From assembly GCA_015501585.1 (NCBI GenBank), contig JADNRY010000083.1:62001-126000 (forward strand): DNA of 64,000 nucleotides, given 5' to 3'. Of the stretch, positions 47,894 through 59,264 are shown piece by piece; positions within the stretch are counted from its first letter, which is position 1; each line of letters starts with the position of its first letter. Source of the stretch: Rhodocollybia butyracea (taxonomy: Eukaryota > Basidiomycota > Agaricomycetes > Agaricales > Omphalotaceae). The position numbers and the translations under genes are program-made. The notes beneath the pieces are model-generated. The model saw nothing but the letters and a program-made list of their open reading frames with translations, was not told the origin of the DNA and did not search any database.

Positions 47894-49365
47894 CTAGCTC
47901 ACCGAGGTAACCACTGCGTGGGTCAATGTCGTCCTTGAAGGACTCAAAATTAAAGGCTCTTTGGCCCCTTCACCCATGATAAGTTCAACGGGAGCTCCAT
48001 CATCGTAATCTTCATAGTCATCTGGGTCGATTGGTGGTCGAGGGGACTGATATCCGCCTGGAGGTCTCCGTGACAAACCATCTGGTCCGTGCAAAATACC
48101 CTTCACATGTAAAATCTTGAAGTGGAACTTACGGATCTCCTCAATCCATCTATTGATTGTAGCGTTCGGACCACAGCTGGGATGATCTAACATACCCTTG
48201 ATGTAGCTTGCATCAGTCTCCACGGTCATTCGTCGAGAGCCATAGACTAAGTAATAGCTTGATTGTAATGATAGTTTGAGACCATAGAGTTCTCTCTTAG
48301 ACTGAGAGAACCGGGCTTCCCGCTTGTTTAACGTAGTTGATCCAAAGTAATTAAAATACTTCTTTTTAGGATCGTCAGGATCTATTTGATAAATAAACCA
48401 TCCCACTGCTTTGTAAGAAGTGTCAACTGCGAGAAAAATGTCCCACTCATAGTTAATGTTACGGAGTGCCGGGACATTCCTTACACCATCCTTGAGAGCG
48501 TCCATTGCTTCCCGTCGTTCATCTCCCCATGCCCAATCCATGTCACTAGTTAACTTTGTCAAGGGCATTGCCTTCTTTGCGTAGTTCTCTATAAACATTC
48601 GCAACTGTCCAGCAGTCCCAAGAAAAGCTCGTACATTGTGCTTATTCTTGCATTCAGGCCAAGTCAAGATTGATTCAGCAATCACAGCCTCAGGCATCCG
48701 GCCTTTGTAAGTACAACGGTGTCCTAGGACGATAATTTCAGGATTACAAATGAAAGACTTTTTCCCCGAGAAAGTACCCCCGGCATATTTCATCCGTTGA
48801 CACACCCGGTTAACATTCTGCATGTGTTCCCAAACAAATTGTCGTATCCCGGCATTCTCTGATATGGTCTCGTAACCTCCGCCTGGAAGTTTGTACCTAG
48901 TATTCGGACCTTTTACGGGAACATCGTCGATATAGGGGACTGTAACATGTGGAGTTTCATCATGTGATCTTTAATCGCAGTTCTTTTCCGAGGAATTGAA
49001 TTCTTGCGCGGTTCATAACTCTTGGGCTTTGTGTACAGCGTATAGGTATAATCTTTTACTCGTGGAAGGTCAGACAGACTCCTAGGAGGCAATTTGGGTA
49101 CGCTGCAACGAGGTTTTCCACCTTTTACAAATTTTGGGGAACCAGGAAACTTAGGAGTCTCCCTTTTTGTACTTTTAGCATCACCCTTCCTGAAGACAGC
49201 ATGCCACTCATTAGTTCCCGGTTTCATAGTGAATCCGGCGAAGGCTTTCGCGTGGTCATCAAAATCGGGCAATTCCTCTCTATTTACTAGTACAGGACCT
49301 TCCTCGGGTTCTTTGTAGTCCAATCCTTCTTTGTGAGCGTTGAATACTCGTCTATTTCCATCCAC
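47894..49365 (-). pseudogene. pol: gypsy RT remnant and RNase H
   Basis: An upstream linker (49365-48970) runs straight into the sequence just before the catalytic box, PYIDDVPVKGP (about 48945-48915, in another frame). The fingers and most of the palm, including the first catalytic Asp motif and the LPQG-type motif, are absent: roughly 200 residues deleted with the junction near 48965. From 48823 the frame carries the thumb/connection (HNVRAFLGTAGQLRMF) and RNase H (FLAVDTSYKAVG, SKRELYGLKL, VETDASYIKG, HGPDGLSRR). No active RT can come from this copy. Confidence 0.85.
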
Positions 49366-49560
49366 TAGTTGTTTATTTACATAGGCTTCAATAAGTTCAT
49401 CGTCCTTGGGAGCTTTCTATGCAATGAAATTTCTCGTGCTCGGAAAACTGACCCGTTTCTGCAAACTTATATCCATCACATACAATATCACGATTATCGT
49501 CAAAATGGAAACTCATAGCAAATTCTACCTCTCCTTGATTGCTACTCAGATCCTCGAGGT

Positions 49561-51101
49561 TTAAAAATTTCCCTGTTCCTCCTTGACGGGATTGTTACTA
49601 CTTCCTGCATGCTCCGGGACTAGTTTGGGTTTGAACTCGGGATTGTCAGTCCTAAGTCTTCGTCTCGTAGAGCGGATATGTGTACCCATAGTACATTTAT
49701 TCCCGGTGTTAGGGTCCGTAATCGTCACCTCTTGGCTACCATCCGCCTGATTCTTTATCACGGATTCCGTGAGAACATCAAATGGCCTACTAATCAGTAC
49801 TTCAAATGGTGCCCGCTGTTGCACATGCAGTTGCAGATAGATTGTAATTTCACCAATCTGGAAAGGAACATTTCTAGCAAGACCTGCAGTTTCCTCGAGA
49901 CCTCCGTGTACATCCTGCAGATGAATCGTTACAGTAGGATCCCAGACCAAATTCAACTCTACAGCAGTCTGACAATCTATTGCTATGATCTGACAGCCAC
50001 TGTCGAGGATTGCCTCGGTTGTTCCATCCTGATGATTGATCTTTGTGTTAATACACCGGAGACTACTAGATCTTCCCGCGACAATTACCAAATTACGGCG
50101 CTTTTCACCTTCGGGTAAGTCTGCTTTAAAGGCTTCAACAGGGTCACGTTGTACAATAGAACCGGCCTTCAAACCATTATGGTTATGCTCGAGGACTTCG
50201 AAGATTTCTTCACTATCAAGCTTAATGCTATCCATGGAGATATAACTATCAAATTTGTTCCCGCGAGGAAGTTCCAGCTCCTCAGGTACTTCCGTGCCAT
50301 CTTTGAGGAGAGTACTAACATAAGCATTCTTCCTCTTAGTAGGAGTTACCCTGACGTTTCTAGCTTTCCTTAACATAATTTTCTGGAGAGGACGGCTCAG
50401 CGCTAATAGCTCCTCTGATGTCAGCATTACTTCTGCATCAAAAAACTTTCGAGTGACTTCTTCCTCGACTCCAGGTAAGTGAAATCCACTTCTAATATTA
50501 AATTTGGGTCCATTATCCTCGACAGACTTCTCCTTGACAGGATTGTTTTTATTATTGGGTTTCTAGATGTGGTTGATTGCGTGGAATGGGATGAACCGCA
50601 TGTGGTTTCACCGCGTCGAATGGTCTATGAGTAACCTTAGTTATCTCGGGAATAGGAGCTTCTTCCCTTAATTCAGCCAGACTCCGAGTGAACTCTTCGT
50701 CAGCTTCCTTCAAGGATAATTCCAGTTCCATCTCGAGAGAACTCGTCATTGTCGTCGACAACAGCTTTCTCAACAAACTTCTTCTTCATGGGAATCACGA
50801 CTTCCACTTGTTTATGTTTCTCTTTAATAGCAGGGCTTTTAGGTGATGGCTTTTCAATTAGGGGTTCCCTAAGGGTACCTTTCGTTGGCGGGCCTACCTT
50901 CTTAACCAATTCCTTTGTAGATGTGGGGTTTTTCGAGTCTGCCTGCTTGCCTAGAGTATTTCCTCTAGTGACTCTACCCTGCATCGCCGAAGCAATCCTA
51001 TACTCTAAATAAAGGCTGTTTAGACGCTCAAAATAATTTACATCAGCAATTCCCGCGCAGCGGCTGTTCCGGCAAGTGCACAAGCGCGGAGCGCTCGGCA
51101 A
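49561..51101 (-). pseudogene. pol: gag-pol linker and retropepsin-like protease
   Basis: The upper part (51101-50700) is a Lys-rich linker that shifts frame near 50735 into an acidic helical segment (LELSLKEADEEFTRSLAEL). From 50427 an open frame runs to 49561 with the aspartic protease signature AILDSGCQIIAID and a fold consistent with retropepsins (LVWDPTVTIHLQDVHG, APFEVLISRPF). It lies between gag and RT as in gypsy elements. Two frame breaks are present. Confidence 0.8.
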
Positions 51102-51631
51102 CTTTCAAAATACTGATCAAAGCGCTGGCTTCCTTCCATCCTGGAGTCATCGTTGTACTTTAAATCATTAAGTGTTCAAAATTACTTATGTATTTTTACC
51201 CAAGCAACCGCAGTGTAGCGGCAGAGTCACTGGCCCACAGTGGCACTTTTGCCGCACCTTCTAAGTTCTTCATTGGTTCTTCATGCAGCGCGCCTCTCTC
51301 AACAAAAAATTATCCCTAAAAGTTGCTGGGGTAAGTATGCCCAATGATGACTGTTATCTATGGCCACTGAATGTGCCATGCATTAATTGAGTCTGGGATC
51401 TACTGTTGCATACCTTTATGCTTGGGTCCAACTTGAGTCAGTGGTCCATTGGCCAATCCCAAAAATCTCATGCTGAAGTCCTGGAGCAAGTTGTTGATGA
51501 CAAGCCAATGTTAGAGTAAGTATAGTCAACTCGGCAGCAGAGGGTCTGGGAAGAGCCAAAATGAAAGGGAAGGGGAACGTGCTCATAATTCACACTGTCA
51601 ATCCTTAGCAAACTTTATCTTGCGCCTTTAT

Positions 51632-51830
51632 TGTAACACTTCCGTGGGTCAATCCATTGACCTCGCGGAAAAATGGAACTAGCGGGGCTCGCACCCGCGC
51701 CTGCCGTGCTAACTACTACACTATAGTCCCGTGTTACCGTAGTGTTTTCTAGGGACTACTAATGCCCAGAGTAGCCGGGTTAACACCTAACCCTGAGGAT
51801 CTATCAACGGCTGGACTACGGGCCGTTACA
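51632..51830. mobile_element. solo LTR, TGTAAC..GTTACA, nested in the giant element
   Basis: 199 bp with perfect 6-bp terminal inverted repeats and a 5-bp target duplication TTTAT at 51627-51631 and 51831-51835. Contains the hairpin GGTCAAT/ATTGACC at 51647-51662 and a tRNA-like module. Its TGTAAC start resembles the gag-only element's LTR. Confidence 0.85.
51674..51730 (-). ncRNA. tRNA-like module lacking an anticodon arm
   Basis: Minus strand: acceptor GGGACTA pairs with TAGTTCC (one G-U) followed by A. The D arm is GTGTAGTAGTTAGCAC and the T arm GCGGG-TGCGAGC-CCCGC. Between D and T arms there are only 7 bases (GGCAGGC), so no anticodon stem can form. It cannot act in translation; it is a tRNA pseudogene or a tRNA-mimic fold inside the LTR. 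Confidence 0.55.
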
Positions 51831-52242
51831 TTTATGCAATCTACTCAAACAGTAACACCAAAGTAAGATGGCTGTGTTCAGAAGGGGGGGGTGAAATATC
51901 CTAATTAATTCAGTACCTATTGATTTCTATACCAAAATTGCCTGTTACAACAAGCGGTGGAGCCACTGAGGGAAAACAACAACAATGTATGAAAACAAGC
52001 AACTGAATTGGGTAATCTAATGTATGTACTACTACATATAGTTGAAACAACTGAACACCTACATACGGAGTATGTCCTAACAACTTACACAGTAGTACCA
52101 AAGGCAATACGGGTGGTAGAAGAAGTGGATAAAATGAGATTAACCTTGAAATTGTTCAAGCTTTGTATCTCTAAATGGTAGATCAAATACTACACGTACT
52201 AGGGATACCTCCGTGACGTAGGCACGGGTCTCTTCAAGCTTG

Positions 52243-54054
52243 TTAGTTTCCCAACTCCTTGGATTCCCCGGAGCCGGCGATATAACGACCGTTCATCTCA
52301 TGTTCCTCCATTAGCTTTTTCATGGAAGCCAAAAACAAAGTGAAGTGAGCCTCTTGCTCCTCGGTATCCAAGCAGTCTTACTCCTCGACAAAGAATGCAT
52401 TGGTTCCACCCTTATCCCAGCCTTTAGATTTTGCAATCCTTGCAATCTTTTCTGGGCGAGATTCACTAGGGTCGTTCCTTGGCAACGGCGTACCATCGCG
52501 CAAAGTATACTTTTTCGACCCAGGAGTAGTGTCAGGAACTAACCATCCTTTATCCTTGTAGGAATTAAAGAATTGACACTCCGACATGCGATGTTCTAGT
52601 GACCCGCACATAAAACAACCCTGCCCCCAATCCGGAATGGTCTTCGAGGTATTCTGCGGCGCAGTAACTTGCGTTGACGTGTATCCTGAGCGTTTGGATT
52701 CTATATTATCCTTGATTAAGCTCACCATCGAGGAGATAGCCTTTTGGTGACCATCCAAGACTAAATTAGTCTCTTTCCTGTTCAGAGCAATAGTATCTTT
52801 AATCGAGGCGATTCCCGCGAGAACTTCCGACACTTCTTCCTGCTTAGGTTCCACTTTCACGGGATCCGCGGGAGTGGTCTCTGGAAGATGAGGAGAGAAT
52901 CTGAACGATAATGCACCTCAACTATAAGTTTCGGCAGAGTCAGGAACACCTTGAGATCCAGTTGGACGAGCTCCGTTACCATAATAGGTATCAAGGGTTC
53001 TGAAATCGGGACACTCGGCTGCTTCCATGACTTCTGAAAGTAGATAAGGATCTTCACGGCAATGAGACAACAACTGAACATGTGTAACATTCTGTGACAA
53101 ACGCGCGGAAATCGCTAAATACAACCTTTCGCTCATGGGCACAAGATATGCCTTGACAGCTTCAGCGTTGGAAAGGATTGCCGGTGGTTTCATCAGCTTA
53201 TCCACGAGATTCTTAAACTCTCGGTTATACATCATGATCCTTTGATGTTTACCAATGTCCAGAGGTGTGAACTTCCCGGTTAAGATCTCGAGCTCTTGGC
53301 GTGAACCAAGCTCACTATCTACCGATTCAGAGAAGATTGCTCATAAATCTCTGAAGAACTGTTGCAAATTAGGAGTTTCGACGGAGGGTAGATACTTGTA
53401 TGCTTCCCGAGTGGAATAAGTCATCCAGTCCAATGCCAACGCCACTTTTGCTGCTTCCTTGGTAATCTTTGCCGCGGCAATGAATCAAGTAGTATCCTCA
53501 ATCCAACCATTCAACATAGACGGATCATCTTTATTAAATAGTGTCGCCGCTTTACTATGCTTAGGAAGGTACTTTGAGTTATATTCATCGAGCTCATCTT
53601 GTGTTAACTTAATTTTGTCTCCAAACAATTGCGCAACCGTAGCATTTGTCCCCGTGGGAGCTGCACCACCAGATCCGCCAGAACCACTCAAACCTCCAGC
53701 GTTCCCGCTCGAACCCGGGTTGTTATTGCTTGTAGTAGTACTCATTGTAAGATTGTTTAAAATAGAAGACAAGAGTTGGTTAACTGCTGTAGCTAACTGA
53801 GAGATTTCCTCGGGAATACAAAGAAGAGATGAAGATGAAGATGAAGGTTGACTAGTCAAGTTGTCTTGCACACGGGCTGGAGCACCCCTTGTACTTGAAC
53901 TGGCTTGAGTAGTATCAGTGGGATCTGCTTTCGCTTTCCCTTTTAAAGACTTCTTGGCAATGTGAGTTGTTTCAGAAGTCGCACAGACTATGCTTGGTTT
54001 AGATCCGCGTGAAGACGGAGTGCTAGATCCTGCTCGAGTGACAGAAAAAGGAGG
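52243..54054 (-). pseudogene. gag: gypsy gag with CCHC knuckle, multiple stops
   Basis: One minus-strand frame from 54054 to 52243 interrupted by TGA at 53487-53485, 53343-53341 and 52920-52918, and TAA at 52380-52378. Ser/Gly-rich N-terminus (SSGNAGGLSGSGGSGG), then the helical capsid-like part (LFNKDDPSMLNGWIED, ALALDWMTYS) and the zinc knuckle CFMCGSLEHRMSEC (CX2CX4HX4C). It would coat the element RNA. A possible start is the ATG near 53742. Upstream of 54055 (another TGA) the same frame stays open into the LTR. Confidence 0.82.
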
Positions 54055-54300
54055 TCAACGTTCGGGTTCGACGCTACTATTATATCGTTCTCGAGGTTTA
54101 GGTACTCTTTTACTGCGTCTTAATTCAGATGTTCCTGGATCAGGAAGTTCGCCTACTCCGGAAAGAGTTGACTCTGAATCAGGTGTATTATCCGAGGGAT
54201 CACTAATCTTGTGGACTAGCGAACAAAGGACAAAGAAGATGAACTCTACTAACCCAAGGACTAGGTTTGTAGTAAAATCCGATAAAATTACATTCCACCC

Positions 54301-54316
54301 CTCGCGGTGGGCTCCA
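54301..54316 (-). other. putative primer-binding site of the giant element
   Basis: Minus strand TGGAGCCCACCGCGAG starts 2 bases after the 5' LTR end. The TGG would pair with a tRNA CCA terminus. The tRNA species cannot be named from this window. Confidence 0.55.
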
Positions 54317-54318
54317 GA

Positions 54319-56101
54319 TATTTGGGTATTTACGTGTAGGTATGCGAAAGGTGCTATAAAACAACCTAACAAAAACACTACCGCACCTAACCAGACTATC
54401 GATATGTAAGGGAGCGAGGGCGGGTTGTCAGAGATTCCCCAGGGGAAAGTCTTGTAATATCGGATGTACGCGCACGACTGCTCCAGGTTCAAGACTGTAG
54501 CGCTAACGGGGGTAACTAAGCTTAGACAACTCTTAGAACTAAGTCGAGAGAAGCCTAGTTGGGGTGTACGAGTGTACGAGGGAACCAGGTGTGTATGTCC
54601 AAAATCAATTAACCAAAACCAAAACCAATACAACGAGACTAAGATTCTCCTAGGCAAACTCTGGCTCTAGCTAGAATAGTAATCTCAAGGTTTGTCAACA
54701 ACCCTAGGCAAACTCTGGCACTAGCTGCTGTGACGCCGTAAAGTCCTCGACCAAACTCTGGGCCAAGCTACGATATTGTGAGTGAACTTAATCACTAGGA
54801 ACTCGTACCACAATCTTAGTGGCTCGCCTAACTTCGTGAAGAAGTCAACTAAGGAACCCTCACTCTGGAGCCGAATAATCCCTTACTAGAAGCCGTCCCC
54901 TCTAAGGAAGCGACTAGATTTGAGTTGATCTGGAGTTTGAGAGAACTCTACACACTTAAATTCGATCAAGATATAAATGGGCTTTGCAAAGCGCATGAAG
55001 TTTATTACTTTCTTAAGATAACCAAGTCAGGAGGCGTCACGCTACTGATCCCGTGGGGACGTTCTACGGAGCACTGGTCTTAGCAGTCAAGTCAAGGGCA
55101 AGAAACTTGTCTTATTGAATAAATATATCTGGCTTATATACTGAGTAGAGAGAGTTTAATACGAAAAATAGATGAAACAGATACGGAGAGAGACGGAAAG
55201 AGAGTGGAACAGAGGAATCTGGCTCGGAAAGGAAACTCCAGCCTATATATGGTACACACAATAAAGAAATAGTCCATTCTTGGGTATATATCAGAGGTAA
55301 AATATGATTTCGTGAGGATTAACATAGTTTTAGAGTGTTTTGATCTGAGCGAGGTTTCTCCGATTACTCCACAATTCTCCGGGGTCAGGAGTACCTTTAC
55401 GCTTCATGATCACTCGCCGCCCGGTTTCCCTTGGGTGAGTTTCATTCTATTCCTCGGATAGTTCTGTCCATCCTGAGTGTGATTAACATTCTCTTGAGAA
55501 GGCCTGTTATCTAGCTTTCCAATGACACCACTTATGATAATCTCGAGCAACTGCGCTGAGTATGTACAAGTGATTCCTGATAGTTGGCTTTAATGGATAA
55601 GACCTTCCATGTATGATTTCTAAGATCAAATGTTTTGATTTGCCAAGGCTATCCCGGCGCGTAGCTTTCCGTAGGACCGCTAAGCATGTTTCTACCGTCC
55701 TCACGGTCGCAACTGGTACCGCGAATAGATCTCTACGGTTTCCTCGGGATCGTTCTGGTCCATTGTTACGGACTGTAAAGTCCACATCTTAACATAGCTC
55801 GTTGGGGGTCTTAGTGCCAGGGATGCCTTCCCTCATAATTCCTTCCCTCGAGTAACGCGTTGGCTTAGTACTTATCCCGCTTCGAGATGTCCTGTAGTTT
55901 AGAGAGTCTACACTCTTGGGTATGACTAGATTGATGATCTAGTGTTACATCTCCGGGCAGCCCAGGTATCCTCGCTAGCTTGGCTCTAGGCTACGCTTGT
56001 GGGCGTACCTTCATGGCTCGCTGAGTATTATTGTTAAGTTCTTTGCCTCGGCAACAGCTATCACGCTCGGGCTCCGTATAACTCTCTTATTGCATTGTAT
56101 A
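54319..56101 (-). repeat. 5' LTR of the giant gypsy element
   Basis: Same length as 37797-39579. Relative to that copy many CG dinucleotides have become TG or CA. The outer end at 56101 is abrupt; about 60 bases that may belong to the LTR (39580-39640 in the other copy) are missing. Confidence 0.92.
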
Positions 56102-56431
56102 CAGTATTCAATTGAGCAGTCGGTACTGCATGCTTCTGAAGGTTTTTTGTAGTTGAAGCTGCTGTAGCATTGCTTCTGGTGTTTCTTGGAGTTGGTGCTG
56201 AGACAGAAGGGCCTAATACAGCATCTGAAACCTGTGTAGTCCTTCCACGCTTTGAACTTCCAACTTGGATGGCTGCTTGTGTCTCCGCTCCAGATCCATT
56301 ATCTTCATCTTCATCAACATTGATGTGGTCCAGAGGAGTATCTGGGGGCAAGACAACATCGGGGGGTCCTGGCAGAGTAGATTCACAATCAAGAGAGGAA
56401 ACTGGTCCAGATTTATGATTTGGTGGAGAAT
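56102..56431 (-). other. unassigned open frame next to the giant element
   Basis: Minus-strand open frame 56351-56061 (96 codons; it crosses into the LTR). Acidic then Ser/Thr/Ala-rich (HINVDEDEDNGSG, TPRNTRSNATAAST). No family recognised. It may be the N-terminus of a larger lost gene. Confidence 0.3.
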
Positions 56432-56640
56432 CTAGAATGAGAGCTCTTGGTGTGAGATTGGAACAGGGACTCTCAGTGTGGGATCAGGAACAGGGACTCT
56501 CGGTGGAGAATATAGAACAAGAGCTCTCAGTGTGGAATTGGGGACAGGGGCTCTCAGTGTGGGATCAAAGACGTGGGTTCCTGGTGTAGAATTGAGAACA
56601 GGAGCTCCCAGCGTCAACTCAAAATTGAAAGCAGGAGTTA
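56432..56640. repeat. minisatellite, period about 30 bp, part 1
   Basis: Degenerate units built on GGAACAGGGACTCTCAGTG and GAGCTCTCAGTGTGG. Read on the minus strand the units give a 10-residue repeat (TLRAPVPNS-like). Similar units recur at 57945-58040, so later insertions have probably split the array. Confidence 0.65.
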
Positions 56641-56738
56641 CCCGTGGGAATTTCTGACTCGGATCCGCGGGTACCTGCACAAATTTACTTGCAGGTACCC
56701 GTGGACCTGCAGCCAATCCTATATAACATAGTAGAGAC

Positions 56739-57378
56739 TAGAGATGTCCACGAGTCCAGATCCAAGTATACTTGGATCCGGAGCGCAAGTACTTGTGGCC
56801 TAAAAGGCCTGACTCGTGACCCGCGGCTGAGTCGTGGGAAACGGGTCACTGACTCACAAGTACTTGTGGATCCGCACACTAAACAAGTAGTTACAGCTAT
56901 ATTCACAAGTATTTACCATTATTTACTTGGATACAGTGATTGTACAGTGTATAATGCTATTAAAAACCTGTACTTTACTTGTTACACTAATTTCATACTA
57001 TGGTATGAAGTAAAAATGTACTGACAGTTAGGCTTTGGGTTGTAGACAGCTCACAGCGATTGAGCGCTAAAATAATCCCTGTGAGCTGTCTACAACCTCA
57101 AACATATGTGGCAGGACTTGATAGTAAGTACTATAATAAATATGATACTATTAACTACTGTAAGTTTTGATCATCAACAACAAATATATGAGTTCATATT
57201 GCTTGCACAAGTCACACAAGTACTTGCAAGTCAACCGAAAATTGCAAATGTCTGACTTGTGACCTGCGCCTGACCCATGGGAAATGGATCCTGGGATCTG
57301 CGAGTCGCATACTTGCGGGTTTTCCCACGGATCTTACCTGCAAGTACTTGTGAAGACTTGGACTCGTGGACATCTCTA
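56739..57378. mobile_element. hAT-type MITE, 640 bp
   Basis: Perfect 20-bp terminal inverted repeats (tagagatgtccacgagtcca and its complement at 57359-57378) flanked by an 8-bp target duplication GTAGAGAC at 56731-56738 and 57379-57386, the hAT hallmark. No transposase. Sub-terminal regions are full of ACTTGCAAGTACTTGTGG-like motifs in both orientations. An 18-bp perfect stem lies in the centre (57039-57056 with 57079-57096). Confidence 0.88.
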
Positions 57379-57386
57379 GTAGAGAC

Positions 57387-58051
57387 ATACTTATTATCAA
57401 TTTAGTGGTGTTTTAATGATTTATGACAATACCAAGAGCAGAACTTACATGGGAAGGATAAAACAAAGTTGTGGGACCGCTCACATGATCTGTCAAATAT
57501 GTGTTCCTACTGATTGCACTCAACATGTGTAAACTTTATTACCACATGAAGTTAACTTGCCATTAACAGAGCCTATTTGTGAGTTCATGTGGCCACTTCA
57601 GAGCACTTATATACAAGGCCTCATAACTTTGCTTCAGTCCCTCAGGTAATTGTTGACCCCAAAATATATAAGTTGTGAAAATAGTATTGGAAAATCAGTA
57701 TTATTAGCATTTTTTTGTTACTTGAGGTGACTTGCAAGTACTCACAAGTCACTCAAAATTTCTCAAAGGCTGACTTGCAACTTGTGCTGGACCCGTGGGA
57801 AACAGGTACCGGGACCTGCGAGTCACATACTTGCAAGTAAACCCACAGGTCTGACTTGCAGGTACATGTGGAGGACCTGGACTTGTGTGCATCTTTACCT
57901 TTTGCATACTTACATGTAAATACCCAAATAGCAGGAATCAACAGTGTGAGTTCAGGATTGAGATCAGAAGCTAACAGTGTAGGTTTGAGCTCCCAAGTCA
58001 GAGCTGACAGTGTATGATCCAATGCAAGAATTAGACATGGGCACAAGTGCA
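57387..58051. other. related MITE end and second part of the minisatellite
   Basis: 57725-57895 resembles the right sub-terminal region of the MITE and ends TGGACTTGTGTGCATCTTTA, a diverged copy of its terminal repeat. No matching left end found. 57945-58040 resumes the minisatellite. No gene. Confidence 0.5.
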
Positions 58052-58690
58052 GAGTCTTTAAGAATAGAGTGTATACTCTCTAAACTACAGGACATCTCGA
58101 AGCGGGATAAGTACTAAGCCAATGCATTACTCGAGGGAAGGAATTATGAGAGAAGGTATCCCTTGCACTAAGACCCCATTCATAGATTGATCAAATTTAA
58201 GTGTGTAGAGTTCCCTCAAACTCCTGATCAACCTAAATCTAGTTGCTTCCTTAGAGGGATGGTTTCTAGTAAGGAATTATTTGGCTCCAGAGTGAGGGTT
58301 CCTTAGTTGACTTCTTCACAAAGTTAGATGAGCCACTAAGATTGTGGTACAAACTCCTAGTGATTAAGTTCACTTGCAATATCGTAGTTTGGCCCAGAGT
58401 TTGGTCGGGGACTTTATGGCGTCACAGCAGCTAGTGCCAGAGTTTGCCTATGAGAATCTTAGTTTTGTTGTATTAGTTTTGGGTTTGGTTATTTGATTGC
58501 GACACACACATTTGGTTCCCTCGTACACTCGTACACCCAACTAGGCTTCTCCCGACTTAGTTCTAAGAGTTGTCTAAGCTTAGTTACCTAAGTTAGCACT
58601 ACAGTCTTGAACCTGGAGCAGTTGCACGTGTCATCCAATACTATAAGACTTTCCCTCATGGAATCTTTGACAACCTGGCCTTGCTCCCTT
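58052..58690 (+). repeat. degenerate LTR fragment of the giant element family, opposite orientation
   Basis: The reverse complement of segments of 37797-39579: 58055-58175 matches the region near 39290-39400, then the sequence jumps to the part corresponding to about 38430 down to 37900. It is more diverged than the two full LTRs and has a large internal deletion, so it is an older solo LTR or fragment. Confidence 0.75.
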
Positions 58691-59264
58691 TGATAGCACT
58701 TCAGGCAGCCCCTCAATGCCCCATATTAGGGTCAATAACCCATGTCAAGAATGGCCCTAATTAGGTCTGGAATCCAGGTATTGAACCACCCTTGGATCCA
58801 TCCACCCAATTTAAAATAAGATAAGGTAGGCGCCATCAGGAACAGCTGTCTTACTAAGCGGTGACAGTCACATGTCCTGCCTTACGTGACGCGCCAAAAT
58901 CCACTCTTGGAGGAAAAAAAATTATATTGTTGTCATAATACTATTTAATTGCCTCCCGAGCCTTCTGTAGCATCTCTGGTGGTAAAGTACAATGGCCATG
59001 ATATCTCCCATTGGCCCAGGCTGCGTGACTGCCAGTAAGATACTAAGAACACACATTGAATCGATGTAGCACAGCCTGTCAATGACATGTGACCTGCCAT
59101 ATATGGTATATCACTAATCTTATCACATCACATAATTACGCCAAAACTCTGGGTGAATTTTTGAACTTTGTTCCCTGACACATACAACAGAGTTTTGAGA
59201 TGAATTAGAAAAAATGAATTTTTCAGCCACTGAGAAATAATATTGACAAGATTATTATATACAA
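58691..59264. other. intergenic, no gene recognised
   Basis: No supported frame or repeat. An A-run at 58914-58920 only. Confidence 0.4.

Larger units (their letters stand above)
51111..52242. other. insertion-bearing gap between gag and pol
   Basis: About 1.1 kb separates the gag frame from the pol frame where gypsy elements normally have little or nothing. It contains the nested solo LTR 51632-51830. The flanking 51111-51626 and 51836-52200 have no coding potential and could be another insertion or relics. Confidence 0.5.
37797..56101 (-). mobile_element. giant Ty3/gypsy element (about 18.3 kb) with antisense cargo genes
   Basis: LTRs of equal length (1,783 bp) at 37797-39579 and 54319-56101. 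On the minus strand the order is 5' LTR, primer site, gag, protease, RT/RNase H, integrase, then a roughly 6.5-kb tract that holds two plus-strand genes, then the 3' LTR. gag-pol is dead: several TGA stops, an RT deletion and an integrase frameshift. A solo LTR is nested at 51.6-51.8 kb. The true LTR may be about 60 bp longer at the 3' LTR's outer U3 end: a purine tract GGGGGAGA then TATTAGGCC lies at 39.64 kb (minus strand), matching the TATT..AATA ends. If so the 5' LTR is truncated at 56101, which fits the absence of a target duplication. Confidence 0.9.

Noticed and set aside
51674..51730. Functional tRNA gene
   Set aside because: No anticodon arm can be formed, and the sequence lies inside an LTR with a target duplication.
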